Shown here one piece after another: positions 20,842 to 32,700 of a DNA stretch of 64,000 nucleotides. The DNA lies in the NCBI GenBank assembly GCA_003971905.1, contig RSEE01000016.1, forward strand, positions 806,001 to 870,000. The letters run 5' to 3'. Position 1 is the stretch's first letter. The number at the start of each line of letters is the position of its first letter. This stretch comes from Moniliella sp. 'wahieum'. Taxonomy: Eukaryota > Basidiomycota > Moniliellomycetes > Moniliellales > Moniliellaceae. A program made the position numbers and the translations under genes. The notes under the pieces were generated by a model. That model was not told where the DNA came from and searched no databases. It saw nothing but the letters and a program-made list of their open reading frames with translations.

Positions 20842-23314
20842 CTAACGGCGGGGATGGCGGCCGCGACCTCTTCCTCTTCCTCTCTTCCTTCTCCCCTCTC
20901 CATCCTCCTCCAAGTTGGGCTTGCGGTGGAACTTGTACACGTGCTGGCTGAGCGCATGACGCGTCGGACCAGCGTAGTCGTTGCATATAGTGCACTCGTA
21001 CGGCCGCGGTCCCGCATGAATCCGCATGTGCCAGGCAAGGGCGGGAGGAGAGCGAACGACGCGGCCGCAAATGGAGCAAGTGATGCCTTCACCCTTCTTG
21101 CCCTTAGTACCAGGCTTCGATGAGGGGCGAGAGCTAGCAGTAGAGCGGGCCCGCTTCGCCTGTGCCCCCCCCAACCGAGCTGCCTGGGCGAGTTCTTCAT
21201 AGCCGCATGTGGGGCTGCAAAGCCAGTGGATGCCTTTCCCTTTGCAGAGGGAAGAGCGTCTGAGTCCGTGGCAGATTTGCGCCGCGCCTTGGAGTTCTCC
21301 TCGCGATGATGCTTGTAGATGTGTTGGTGAAGAGCATGACGGGTGGGGCCTGCATACTCTGAGCAGAGTACACTGGAACGGCCGAGGCCCTTCATGAGTG
21401 CGGATGTGCCAAGCTAAGGCTGGAGGTGAGCGAACACTTCGCCCACACATGGGGCATGTCAAGGCCGAGCTTCCCTGCGCATCGCCACCAACACGCTTCG
21501 CACTCGCGCCAGGCGGTTTTCCCTGGGCACCGGAACCATTGAGGCCAGTAGGAGGCTACCTACCCCGTTCCCAGCCACCGCTGCATACCCGTAGCGTGGG
21601 CAGACCCCGCGGTAGCCATAGGTGCAAAGGAGGACTCATCTTGCTCATCGGCACGAAGACGGGATCGCTTCTTTCCCCGGGCGGGCTGCTGAGCTCCCCG
21701 TTTGGACTTTGCACCTTGAGAATTGGTAGCTGGAGCGTTCGGATAAGCTGCATTCTCCATTGGGTGACGAACGTCAGGGGGCAAATGAGAGCCGGTTTGA
21801 GGGAAGCCAGGGTACTCCGGATTTTCCCAGGCGCAGTACCCTTGTATCGACCCGCATCTGATGGGCGAGGGGTTGCCTGGTTCAACCCCGAACGCTTGGA
21901 CCGCGACGCTTTCGATATAGATTTGGGGTTGACCGACATTACGCCGGGACTGATTGAAGTAACGGGGGCCGACGGGTCTGTTCCGCCGACGAGGCAGAAT
22001 GGTGGTGGGCCGAGTAATAGGGAGAAGACTGGACCGAAGACCCTGACTTTGACGCCGACGAGGCATGCTGAGCTTGCGCTGTAGCATGGACACGCCCGAT
22101 GGTAACCCCGACGCAGAGGACGAAGGCAGGATACCCGATCCCGCCAGCGTGGCCGCCGGAGGCAAGCTAGGAACCGTGACCGGCAGGGCTGGTTCCAGGA
22201 AAGGAGACACCTCATTGGATCCCACAGCAGACGCAACGCTGGCGCGGGCCTGGGTGCGCCTGCGCCCACTGGGCCGTGAGGGTCGCCGCGATGAAGCGGG
22301 AACAGTAGTAGGAGGAAGATTAGATTCCGGTTCCACGCCACTAAGACCCGAGGAGGCAGGGAGCCTTGGAGTCCAATATTGGCCGAAGCAGCCAGCCTAC
22401 AGGGGACATTGCCGCATGAGTTGGAGTCATGTTGGGGTGATGATGGGGCCCGGGTTGGAGAGCATGTGGGGGGATGGGGCGTACATATGTTGCCCGTATT
22501 GGCCAAACTGGGAAGAATACTGTGGCTGCACGACCTCGGTTTGGATCTGTGCCTGCATCTGTGCTTGCACCTGGGCCTGGGCTTGTGCCTGAGCTTGGGC
22601 TTGAGCTTGGGCCTCCGCCTGGGCTTGAGCTTGAGCTTGAGCTTGGGCCTGCGCATGCGCCTGGGCGTCAACTTGTGCTTGAGCTTGGTGCTGCGCGTAA
22701 TGTTGCTGGTACTGCATATGCGACGGGGTATACTGATCGTACGGTGAAGATTGCGTATACTGGGGTGACGGGCCTGGAGCAGGAGGCGGAGGTAGAGGAT
22801 GAGGCTGCGTTGTGATCCATGTATCTGGGGAGGAGGGAGAGCAGGGGATGCAGTCGGAGGGGGTGACCAGCCCCATGAACGTCGGGATAGAATCGCTTGG
22901 ATCTCGAGTCCTCCTCCAAGTTCTGGAAGGCCAGCATAGGATCCGGGAGGCCCATGTATCCCCCTGCGTACGAGACGAAGGATCGTTACGCACTACACGC
23001 CCGTCGTACCCGCGCATCTCACTCATGCCAGGATGGAAGCCGGAAGGATGAGAAGCGTGCTGAGAGGGATGCGATAGAGCGTGCTGAGCCAGTGACGAGG
23101 CACCGGGGCCGCCCGTCTGAGCTTGGGACAAAGCGGAATAGTTGTGCGGCACGGTAGACGCGCCGGCAGCGGTGGCAACACCGTGGGTGTAGCCGTGTGC
23201 AGCAGGCGGCACACCGCTGCTGCTGGCCATCGAGGGGGCGGGGGCGCGTGCATAGGGGGCGGTGGGGAAGACGCGGTCATCGGCCCCACGTGTCGGCCAG
23301 CGGTCGCGGGACAT
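20842..23314 (-). CDS. C2H2 zinc-finger protein with Ala-Gln repeat tract
   Basis: Probable sequence-specific transcription factor. The N-terminal half is low complexity (Ser/Pro/Ala/His-rich, starting MSRDRWPTRGADD). It leads into a tract of alternating Ala-Gln dipeptides (22545-22697), then a QPQYSSQFGQYGQH segment. Basic, poorly defined sequence follows. The C-terminal part has two near-identical zinc-finger pairs. Pair one begins CPMCGRSVRSPPALAWH and continues with an EYAGPTRHALHQHIYKHH finger. Pair two begins CSICGRVVRSPPALAWH and continues with NDYAGPTRHALSQHVYKFH. An intragenic duplication explains this. The protein ends with a GRGRGRG basic tail. Several frame breaks occur, including one inside the second finger. 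Start at 23314 is the best-placed in-frame Met but is not certain. Divergent from the SNARE gene. Confidence 0.65.
22545..22697 (-). repeat. Ala-Gln dipeptide coding microsatellite
   Basis: Imperfect 6-nt repeat (GCCCAA/GCTCAA on the minus strand) coding more than twenty Ala-Gln pairs with occasional Val, Met, Glu, Asp or His substitutions. Codon variation (GCC/GCT with CAA/CAG) shows it is not a recent pure expansion. Confidence 0.85.
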
Positions 23315-24327
23315 GGATCCACGCGAGACAGAAGGGGGAGTGGGGGGGGGAAGGGCGGGGGGCGCTGCGGGAGGTGGTGGCGTGCGGGAGCGCGTCGGAG
23401 AGCCCGCGCGCCATAAGCCATGACGAACATCCACAGCACAGCACAGCTGGGCACAACCCACAAGCGGCACAACCGGGGCCAGGCTGCACATGCGACGCAT
23501 CACACAGGCGCCAGGCGGTGGCGGATTCGGAGCTCGAGAGCAGCCCAGTGCGCCGCACCAGCCCGCGTCGAGCAGTGTGCTTGCGTAAGAAACGAGGCTT
23601 GAAAGCGGTATCTTCCTGCGCTGCACGGGCGGCCTAGGGCTCGGGCGCGCGCTCAGGCCGGGCGCTGAGCCTCAGCCAGGCAGCGCGGGGGCGCTGAGGC
23701 CTCCTGAGGCCTGGGGCTCAGGTCGGCCTGAGAAAGGCGCTCGCTCAGCTCAGCGCTGAGCGGCTGTGGCTGAGGCTCAGCGCTTCACGCGCTAAGCCCT
23801 GGAATGCGAACGTTTCAAGTTGACACGAGGTGTTCGCGTTTTGAAATTTGACCCCGTCCCAACACCTGGCGGCAGAGCCGCGTCACGATCAATACGCCTG
23901 TTGATGACGTTGGGGTACTCGGAGCACACTTTGGATTGGCGACGACACAGGCAAGTGAGAAGTGCAACACGCCATCACCCCCGCCACCTCGAGGTTCGTC
24001 TGCAGCGCTGCCATCGCCTGACCCTTACTACTTCAATCGGCTGCGTGTGGTTTGCCCATACTGAATACTGGTCTCAGATCTCAGACTGATGAATGCTCCA
24101 CGTCCAGCGGGGCCAACTAGCAACTGAGCTTTTGAAACCAACTTGCCAACCAACTTGGCCGGCATCACCTGCATCACCGGCCGATCGTCCATCATCGATT
24201 ATCCCGCTCCACCGCAAGCCGCAGCAGGCTGTTGGCGTACCGCCACCATCATCCCTCCGCGCCGTTAACAGTCACCCTTTGCAGCCGTCCACCTTTTCCC
24301 ATCGCCAGCCAACAGCTAGGTCTGAGT
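23315..24327. promoter_or_regulatory. Divergent intergenic region (zinc-finger / SNARE)
   Basis: About 1 kb between two opposite starts. The 23640-23790 segment is a dense CTGAGC/AGCGCTGAG/AGGCCT microrepeat cluster. 23320-23360 is G-rich on the plus strand and codes Pro-rich minus frames, so the zinc-finger protein could start further upstream. No TATA box recognised. Confidence 0.4.
23640..23790. repeat. CTGAGGC / AGCGCTGAG microrepeat cluster
   Basis: Repeated GCTGAGC, CTCAGCGCTGAG and GGCCTCCTGAGGCC units, each overlapping a palindrome (AGCGCT or AGGCCT). Same unit family as 9360-9400. Confidence 0.7.
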
Positions 24328-25003
24328 ATGTCTGATCCGTATGACGACTATGCGGCCGATGTTGGTCAGCACTGGCCCATGCACGCCAACTGGCATCCGC
24401 GCGAGACCGCACGTCGCTCCAGTCGGCTCTCGACGCATTGAGGATGGACCTTGACGACCTCCGTGCTGCCGTTGAGGTGGCAGCTGCCCAATCGTCTCGA
24501 TTTGGATTGTCTCCGGAGGATGTGGAAGCGCGAAAACGGTTTGTAGACAAGGCGTACACCGAAATGGGCCTCTTGGCTCGCACACTCGACGTGGCAGAGG
24601 GTACCAGCGACCGGAAGGTGCAAGATCCAGAGGCCGACCCTGCTTTGGCGGACGAGGGAACAAGTTGGCGGATGACCAAGTTGATGACTTTGCTCAGTTC
24701 GAAATGGCGCACCAGGATACACTCTTTGATGCCCAAGAGGAGACACTGGGTTTGCTGGGAGGGACTCTAAGCTCACTCCAGCGCCAAGCAGGGCACTTTG
24801 GCGATGAACTCGCCACCCAGACTGAATTGTTTGAGACGTTGACATGGAGCTAGATCAAACCCAGTCCAAACTCCAGCGGGCAATGGCCGCATGGATACTT
24901 TTATCCGTCATACCGATGGCCGCCTTGGCGGTTGGTGCGTCTGGCTCTTGATTTTGGTGCGTTGAGTGTTCTCTTCATTGGCACATGCCGAGCTATGCGC
25001 TGA
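24328..25003 (+). CDS. TLG1: Tlg1/syntaxin-6 type Q-SNARE
   Basis: Golgi/endosomal t-SNARE of the syntaxin-6/Tlg1 class, acting in endosome-to-Golgi membrane fusion. The N-terminus (MSDPYDDYAADV) leads, after a frame break, into a syntaxin-6 N-terminal helical bundle: SALDALRMDLDDLRAAVEV, then RFGLSPEDVEARKRFVDKAY. Then comes the SNARE helix QEETLGLLGGTLSSLQRQAG, continuing HFGDELATQTELFETL, with the zero-layer Gln in LATQ. The next frame has MELDQTQSKLQRAMAAMD and a C-terminal hydrophobic anchor WCVWLLILV...LFIGTC, ending at the TGA at 25001. Four frame breaks (about 24365, 24690, 24845, 24950) must be bridged. Total about 225 residues, normal for the family. Confidence 0.85.
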
Positions 25004-26013
25004 CTATGGAGGTCGTTACAGGCTCTGATGCTCTGCTGGTGGCTATCTTGATATGAATCTGATCTTGCCGCAATTGATGGTTTCTGTCTCCGACAGATCG
25101 CAGTGGGAGAGTGCGACGTATTGTGGTGCAGGTTGTTCAGACATGCACTCATGCGTGAGATGACGCCAACAGCCAATGCCCGTTTGATGCTAATTATGGG
25201 GCAACCAAAGTCGCCATCATTTCTTTGCCCCCTCTCTATTGCCCATTATCCAGTACCTACCCAATCTTCCTCGCCTGCAGCACAGCCAGTGCAATCCGCT
25301 TGCATGTCTGGTGTTGCCCCGCATCCCAAGCCCTGTTTTCAACGTTATACTTTGCTGTCCAGTGATGAGCTCACAACCAATACCAGTATCAACAGTACCA
25401 AACCGTATCACGACCACAGTATTCCTCATTCGACACAACCCGATTATGGATACGACACGTCTTACCTCCCTGTTAAACTTAACACCACCCATCTCCACTC
25501 CCAGATCGGAGGTGACGACCAGCACTCCCTCTACAATGTTGAACACCCGCACAATCACTCCACCATACTGATCTCTCTGATAGTCGCGAAGAAAATTGTT
25601 CTTCGGTCCTTCACAGCGTCCAATGGTTCGACAAATGGCCCCACTGCTCCAACAACCACTCATGCTCGTCGATGCCTCAGCCACATTAGGGACTAGAGAT
25701 ATAGGCGCACAATATATTCGTGCACGGCATACGGGTACGGGAGCTATTAAAGTAGTAGAGCCCCCCTCTTGGCTCCACTACTGCTACTTCCTGAGGAATG
25801 AACAGTGAACCCTTCGCGCCGCGAGTGGAACTTGCACTGGGAGTCTTCAGCCCAGCATACCCTCCAGGTGGTAACAACTATATGGCTATTCACCGCGACA
25901 ACACGGGGAGTTGTTAAAGTATGACACGCAAAACCCACACGCAGTTTACCACATTCCCAGTCTTCCATCTATCGTGGCGTATTCCTCAAACATCAATCAT
26001 CAATGAACATTAT
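25004..26013. other. Intergenic between SNARE and MFS genes
   Basis: Convergent gap holding 3' flanks of both genes. It contains an open plus-strand frame (25103-25696) and an overlapping open minus-strand frame (25217-25684), both long for their base composition. Neither matches a family: the plus one is His/Thr/Ser-rich, the minus one is Val-rich. GC content is lower than in the neighbouring genes. Nothing is annotated with confidence. Confidence 0.4.
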
Positions 26014-27847
26014 TTACCCTTCGTATGGCACCGCCTTCAGCTCCGTCTGGGGCTTACTGTCACGGCTGCTGCTTGCCTTGTCGTCATCCCTTTTCTCGTC
26101 TGCCCCTGCCACGGAGTGTCCGTCACTCCATACCACCTCCTCGGTGCTGTCGCCACCCGAGTCTTGCGCCCGCTGTTTCAGGCGTTCGTCTCGCCGCTGC
26201 AGCCACATGACTGCCCCCGTCCACGTCAGCACCAACAACGTGAGGCCAATTGAATACACAGGCCCTTGATTGAGTGCGGGTAATCCGTCTGCTTCCATAC
26301 CGCATTCGGCATGCCCGCATGCACTGCGTATGCCACATCGTTCATCAGCCCCACACCAGCGTGCGCTTTTCGTTGTCCTCTGATGCCAGTTCGTTGCCCC
26401 AACCCATGATGAGCCCACTCATGCCGATACCAAATCCCGACATGGCAAAAAGATAGAAGCGCCCTCCCACATTTTTGGGGTAGAGCGGTGCGTAGAGCAA
26501 ACCTAGGCAATTGGCAATGTTGTACACACTCGTCAACACGATGGGCGGCCAGCCTCCCCCGGAAGATGGTGTCGGAGCTCCAGGCCCAGAAAAGCGCGCT
26601 CACAATCGCCACAGCATATGTGATACTAGGAATGTTGTTGATTTGGTTGATGGTCCACTTGCGATTGGGGTACTTGAGCCAAAAGGCCAAATGTTGGTAG
26701 CGTCGTTGCAGTTGTTCCAGAATACGTATAGCCAAGGCAGGAACCACTGTCACGCCCCCACAGCAAACATTTGGTCAGTCTCCGGATGTCTCTCCCGCTC
26801 TGTGCGCTAGAGTATCGTAGAGAGAGAGAGACGTACAACATGCCAACTTTTGATGATGCCAAGAAACCGTTTCTTGGTCCAGGGCCGGCTCTGCGCCGCC
26901 CTACACGAGCCATGCGAGTACTGATCAGGTCCAAGTCATTCTGGCTCAGCCACCATGTAGGCCCAGTGCCCCAGCCCTTCTGCCCGGGGAGCTGTGGGAG
27001 GAAAATCCAGCTCAGCAAGGCAACTGGAAAAGAGATTAGGCCCACAATGCAAAACAGCCAGCGCCATCCCGCGTAGCCAGAGACCCCATTCAATGAGTGG
27101 TAAATTGAGCTCTGTAGCGCGCCGGAGAAGATGCTTCCAAGTGTACCTGCAGTGTGGAAAATGACAGCGCGCTTGGCTAGCTCGTGCGGAAGGTAGAAAG
27201 AGCCAGTGATGTACTGCATGCCCGGATAGTATCCAGCCTCGGCGAGACCAACAAAAAAGCGCGCTGCGTAAAGCGTTTTGTACGACTGGCAGAACATGCT
27301 GAACACCGTCGCCAGGCCCCAGACACCTCGAGAGTTGGAATGACAACCCGCGGGGACACACGCGTAAGCAGCAAAGAGATGGGCAGTTGCATGATGCAGT
27401 ATACCCCACATAGAAGATGCTGTCAACCATTAGCTTTTGCGAGCGGAGAAATAAAGAAGTACTAGTGGGACGTACGAAATGGCAGTAGTGAGCTGGTTGC
27501 TCGTCATGCCCAAATCCTCACGCATGCCGCTAACGAAGGCATTATTGATGGCCGACTGGGAGATGTTTTTCGGCAGTATCCCATAGAGGCGGTGGTCAAG
27601 ATGGCCGCGTCCAGCTTGAATAAACAACTACGCTCACGCGGAGGTGCATCCACCGTATCCCACACCAGCCCGAGCCGGGTTGGACGCCGACGGGTGGAGC
27701 TTTGGTTAAACAGTCCAGTACCACAGGCAACAAGTCACGGTCGTGGTCCCCGACCGATATAAGCGGATGCGCGTGCGCTTGCGGACCCAACTCGGTGTCG
27801 GTCTTCCTCTCGAGTGAAGAGTCAGGAAACGAGGAGTGAGTGCCCAT
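26014..27847 (-). CDS. MFS transporter, ACS family (allantoate/nicotinate permease-like)
   Basis: Major facilitator of the anion:cation symporter family (Dal5, Tna1, Fen2, Liz1 type), importing organic anions such as nicotinate, pantothenate or allantoate across the plasma membrane. The N-terminal cytosolic part starts MGTHSSFPDSS. TM1 and the diagnostic ISQSAINNAFVSGMREDL block follow, then a broken YVGYxxxQLP segment. Next come VWGLATVFSMF, YAARFFVGLAEAGYYPGM, ITGSFYLPHELAKRAVIF and GYAGWRWLFCIVG, all family hallmarks. C-terminal helices are scattered over frames and the tail is polar (SSSRDSKPQTELK). An intron is likely near 27425-27475 (GTACGT donor) in the middle of TM2. At least five frame breaks. 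Start at 27847 is the Met directly before the polar N-terminus. About 530 residues expected; substrate cannot be decided. Confidence 0.85.
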
Positions 27848-29739
27848 GGAAGGTCGTGGTTGGTACAAACGAGTTGGAAAAGGTGAGAGAGGAGAGCAAT
27901 ATCTTATACTCCTTGAAACACTTTCCAGGTATACTATAGGGGGGAGGCAGATCTTTTTGTGGTGCTGTTTTGAGAGTGCGTGCTTGATGCTGGGAAGTGG
28001 TGACCGGCTGTTGGCAATGAGAGGTAGGAACGACGGGGCAATTCAAGACGCCAACCGCGGGGCAGTGCGGGTAATACGATAATCTTTAGATACAACACTA
28101 CTTACTACTGCTGGAGCTAATAGGGGTGGGTTGAGTAACCGTATGATGAGCAGCATGATCCATGATGTCGAGAAAAGGTACATGCTATCAATGCTTGCCT
28201 TTGCAGTCCGCTCTCAGGGTTTCATAGAAATGTCCGTAATATGCGCGCTGCTGCACGCGGTAAAACGGGCAACACCGTGTCCGACAAGCCCTTCTCGAGC
28301 TCAGATTGGAGGAGATAGAAGAGTGGGGGGATGACGCGGCAATCAACACGTTCAATGATTAGGAAGAGAAGCTGAGGGACTCTGCGCCACTCGGCCCAGG
28401 TGAACGGAAGAGAAGACGCAAGACCTTGCTCCAACCATCAAGTCTCTCTCACCATCGACCATCAACGATCATCATCGATCATCATGCATCATGCTGGGGA
28501 GACATCTGTGACGCCCTGGAAGCTGGATTCAAGCTTCAAGGATGCATACCCCTCAGAGAGCTCGTGAGGCGATGCCGCGAAGAAAACGGTGCATTATGAG
28601 ACTGCCCGAAGTATCGGTTAAGCCAATAGGCGCGGCGATAAGAACACCGTGACGCCGTTTGACTTGGCAGGAGAATGATGCGAAGGATGACGTGCGGTGG
28701 AGCGTACTCGATGTGGAACACTGACGTTCTTGCATATCGAGACGATCTGAATGAAGCGTTGACGCGATTTTTTCAGGCGTCCTCGCGTCCTCTTGGATGA
28801 GCCTCATCGATCATCACCTGTGACATGTGACAGCGTGGGCGTCTTCAACACGTACATCCAACCCGAATGTTTATCGAGTTTATCAACGAGCCCTCGGGCG
28901 GAGGCCTGTGCCCGGCCTGGCTTTGGCCCTTCAAAAAGCTTCAAGCTTCAGTGAGCTTGCGGCTGTGGAGGATAGGATGCCCTCGTTACGCTGGGCCAAA
29001 CATCCGGTAAACGCGTAACGCGTAAACCCTCTACCGCGTCTCCAGTCTTAAGACCGGACGAACGGCCGCCGGCGATGTTGTGACGTGAGGGTGATCTGGT
29101 ACCTTGGCTCATAAGCGCTAGGCCAGTTTATACCGTAGCTCGTGCTGCCCGCGAGAGCGGCCTTCTCTTCTGCCCTAGTTCTCTGCAGTTGGTATCTTGT
29201 CTCTCCACCACCGCTCCGCTCTTCGCTTTACTCGTACCTCCGTTCCGGTCTCTGTGACCGATCGACTCTCGGTAGTCTGCTCGTTGGAGAATGCCCTGTT
29301 CCCCGGAACAACATTGGTCCACTGTAGTCTCAATCGTCGGATGCATCGCCATACCAGTCACACTATGGTACGTCATACTAGCACACTACCCCCACTGCAG
29401 TCCAATGACCTTGTAAAAGCCACAAAACACGGATCCATTCTCAAGAGCGAGAAGAAAGGAGATAGTAGAGCAGAGAAGAGGGGACGCATCGCGAACAAAG
29501 CCACATCATGGGAACAAGGGAGGACAGTAAGGGTAGGAAGAGGGGGCATAGGGAGCAGGCCCAAACATATGCAAGCGGTCGCTTGAAACAGGCAGGCTCG
29601 GCTTGGAAGTTGAGCGGTGGGGATATCATGACTCGGCAATTCAGAGAGGTGAATCAAGCCAGGGGGGGTAGAAGGGGTACCAAAAAGAGAAACGAAAAAT
29701 GGGAGAGGTATTCTATGAGGCAAAGAGTGTTGAGAGCCA
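27848..29739. other. Intergenic between MFS and IRA genes
   Basis: Holds the MFS promoter (minus) and the IRA 3' flank. No gene recognised. Microrepeats: CATCGATCATC-type cluster at 28450-28495, AAGCTT at 28520-28535 and 28935-28960, ACATGT at 28815-28835, ACGCGT at 29012-29026. Short ORFs here look random. Confidence 0.45.
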
Positions 29740-32700
29740 TCAGTCATGGGCTCCCGCATCGATGGCGCCTGCAAGCAAGGCAGATGTCAAGCGGGCCACG
29801 AGCACGCGCTGCGTCTCGTCCAATTCAGGAGCCGCGCTGAACGCGCCACATTCAAGGAACCAGGCAAATCCAGCCTCGTCCAGGTAGGCGCCCAGGCCAC
29901 CACGCCGCGCCGTCTCGGCCGCCTGAGCAGCCACCACGGGCTCGCACACCGCCACAGAAGTGATGGCCTGCACAGCGTCCAGCACCAGCCCGTTCGTCGA
30001 GGATTCAATCTCCGTTTGCATACCAGCTGCAACCCAGTCGTACCTGCACATTTTTTCGTCAGCAACGTGTACAGCAAGCAACAAGAAAAAAGGGGAGGAA
30101 CGCACATGATGGACAGGATAGCGGGCTTGGCCACAGCCATGTCGCGCAGGGAAGTGTAGAGCAGCACCTTCTCATCCTCATCCTGGGCGTAGTCGAGCAA
30201 GGCGGCCAAAAGCGGTAACAAGAAGAGCTTGTTTGTTGTCAACGGGCGCAGCAGCGGGGCAAGGGACCATTCCCCTTGCCTGCGCGCATTGACCATGGAC
30301 TCAGCCACTTCGCCCGCGATCCCGGCCGATGACAAGAGCGAAGCCAGCCCGCTCTCGGTCGTAGCTGAGGGAAGTAAAGCCACAAACAACCCAACTGCGG
30401 GGGCAGCAACGCTGGCCCGCCCGGCCTTTCCATTTTCCTGGTCGGCTCCAGACGACAGACGCAGCAGGCACAGTAGCACCTCCACCGTCGACGCCCGTGT
30501 TGTGCTCTCCCGCAGACCGCGCACCAGCAGTCCCGCTAGCGCAAAGCCAAAGTCAATCTCAAAGTCCACCCCGGCCTCATCGTCGAGGCGGCAAGAGCGT
30601 CGCGGAACTCGTTCCGAGCCTCGAGGAGGAATGTGAGTGGATCAAGCCCAGCCGCAAGCGGCAACTGCACTGCAGCCAGAGTGGACAGTGCCGCGTTGAG
30701 CAGCTGTGCCGCTGCACTGAAAATCTCGGGCACACTCGTTTCGAGCATGGCAATCGCCACCCAGGCCATCTGCGGAAGGTATTTGCTCTGCGGAGGTAGA
30801 GCACGGACGACCTTAGCGAGACAGGTAACGATCGAGGCCAGCGGACCGGGGTTACATTGGAGCCCCACTCGAGCGTGGCACCACGGAGAGAGACCAAGAT
30901 CTGGTACATCAGATCATCATCAATCTCACCCTGGCCAGGGAACCAAGAAGAACGAAAGCGCGAGACTGGGCATGAGGGTTGTACTGGAACGCAGTGCTGG
31001 TCACGAGGCTCACGAGACGTGCACGCCACGCGTTGGCCGCATCCATGTTGGGTGCGGCAAGATCCAGCAAGGGAGGACACGCGAAGCAAGCTGCTCAATC
31101 TGCTCATGGTCGGCTCCGACACATCAACCACCATGGTTCCGGTGAATGGGTCGGGGCAGTCGTCGCCGTCCTTATCCTTTGGAAGACCAAAGAGGGGCGA
31201 GGCGTCGTTGCTGGCGAAAAAGAGGAGAGCTACGGAGCTTACTCGCTGCCAGGGGAGCCGGTGCCCCCACCTGGTCTGTCGGCCCAACCCCAACCCAACT
31301 CTCGCCCCCACGTACATGACGCGAATCGTCAGTACACAGCGAGTGGGCCAGGTTGACCAAGCCGTGCGCGTACCACGGCGCATCACATCTGGCCCGATCC
31401 CCACCAGGAGGAGAAGGACATGGATCGAGTCCGGCAAAAACAACATCAACTCCGCCCTAGATGTAAGGAGAGCACGACATTGAACCGAACCAACGTGCAA
31501 GCTCGAGCCAGACTTGCGCATCGGCATGGGGGTTGACGCCCAGGGCCTTGCTCGTCTTGGCATGGTCCTCCGTAGGCGGGCGAGAGCTTTCCGCATATTG
31601 AAGGAGGCGAATGAGGCAAGGGTCTCGCCACCGCCTCAAACGCAGCCGTTTCGATTCCAGCATCAATCGCAGCCTCGACAAACACGTCCAACAAGATAGG
31701 CAGAAGCGAGTCCAGCTTGGTCACATGCGCCCAACCAGCGCTGCATCAACGAGTACACATCGGGCTCCTGCACTGTGATCTTGACCAGGTGAGAGAGGAT
31801 ACCTTGATGCGCTTGATGTACTCTGCCTGCTGGTTGCGATTGGAATGGGTGAACAGTGCAAGGTTGGCTAGCCAAGGGACCATGTACTGCAGAGCCGCGG
31901 CCTTCTGATCAGGGGTAGAGACATCAAAGCCTTCAAAGAAGGACACGAGGAACTCCAGTGTGACGGTGGTGCGGCAGTGGCAAAGTCACGGCTGATCTCG
32001 GCGGCGAAGCTTGTAGTGGTAGCGGCAACCCAAGGCCCCGGACGGAGAGCAAGCGACGACGCGCATGGGAGGCGGTAAAGCTAAAGAGGTTGACAAGGCG
32101 AAGAGCAGGTTGTATGCGCTGACCCGCAGCGCATAGTCGCCACTGCCAAGGTTGAGCAGCGCCATGTTGAGCAGCGTGCCCGGCACATCGCTCGGCATCA
32201 GCGTCCGCTCCGCGGTGGCAGCGCCAGGAGCAGGGGCAACACGGGTGATGCGAGCCTTTGCCTGGCGGAGTGCCTGTACAATGTTAGAGCGGTCCTGGGA
32301 GTGGAAGAGGAAGACAGTCTGGCCGGCCTTGCAGGTGATGAGGAACGTGGTTTCCTCCCCGCGGGCTGAGCAGGGCAATGTCGTCAATATCGGCGAAATG
32401 GATCACCTCGTTGGTCGCAGCCGCCATGTCGACCCACATCTCTTGGGGCTTGAGCGAAGTGATCTGCAGATACTCGCCACTCGTTTTGAAGGCAACAGGC
32501 ACGAGAGCACGGTAGTGAGCAATGAGGGTGGCCGTGGCAATGATGTCTCGACGGGCGAGTGGAGGATGGCACTTGTGGTCGGCGCGAGAGCAATGTCGCG
32601 CGGGGAATGAAGCGTTGGAGCTCCTCCAGAGTGTGAACAAGTGAATGCTCTTGCCGTTAAGGAAGGCAAAGATGCTGTCTGGAGGTGCCGGGCCAGCCTT

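Noticed and set aside
21556-22671. 371-codon minus frame beginning with Lys/Pro/Arg repeats
   Set aside because: Its start is the Ala-Gln repeat read in another frame, so it is a shadow of the zinc-finger gene.
25103-25696. Overlapping long open frames on both strands between the SNARE and MFS genes
   Set aside because: No recognised family, neither strand has a clear start context or splice signals, and composition is skewed. Mentioned in the gap entry only.
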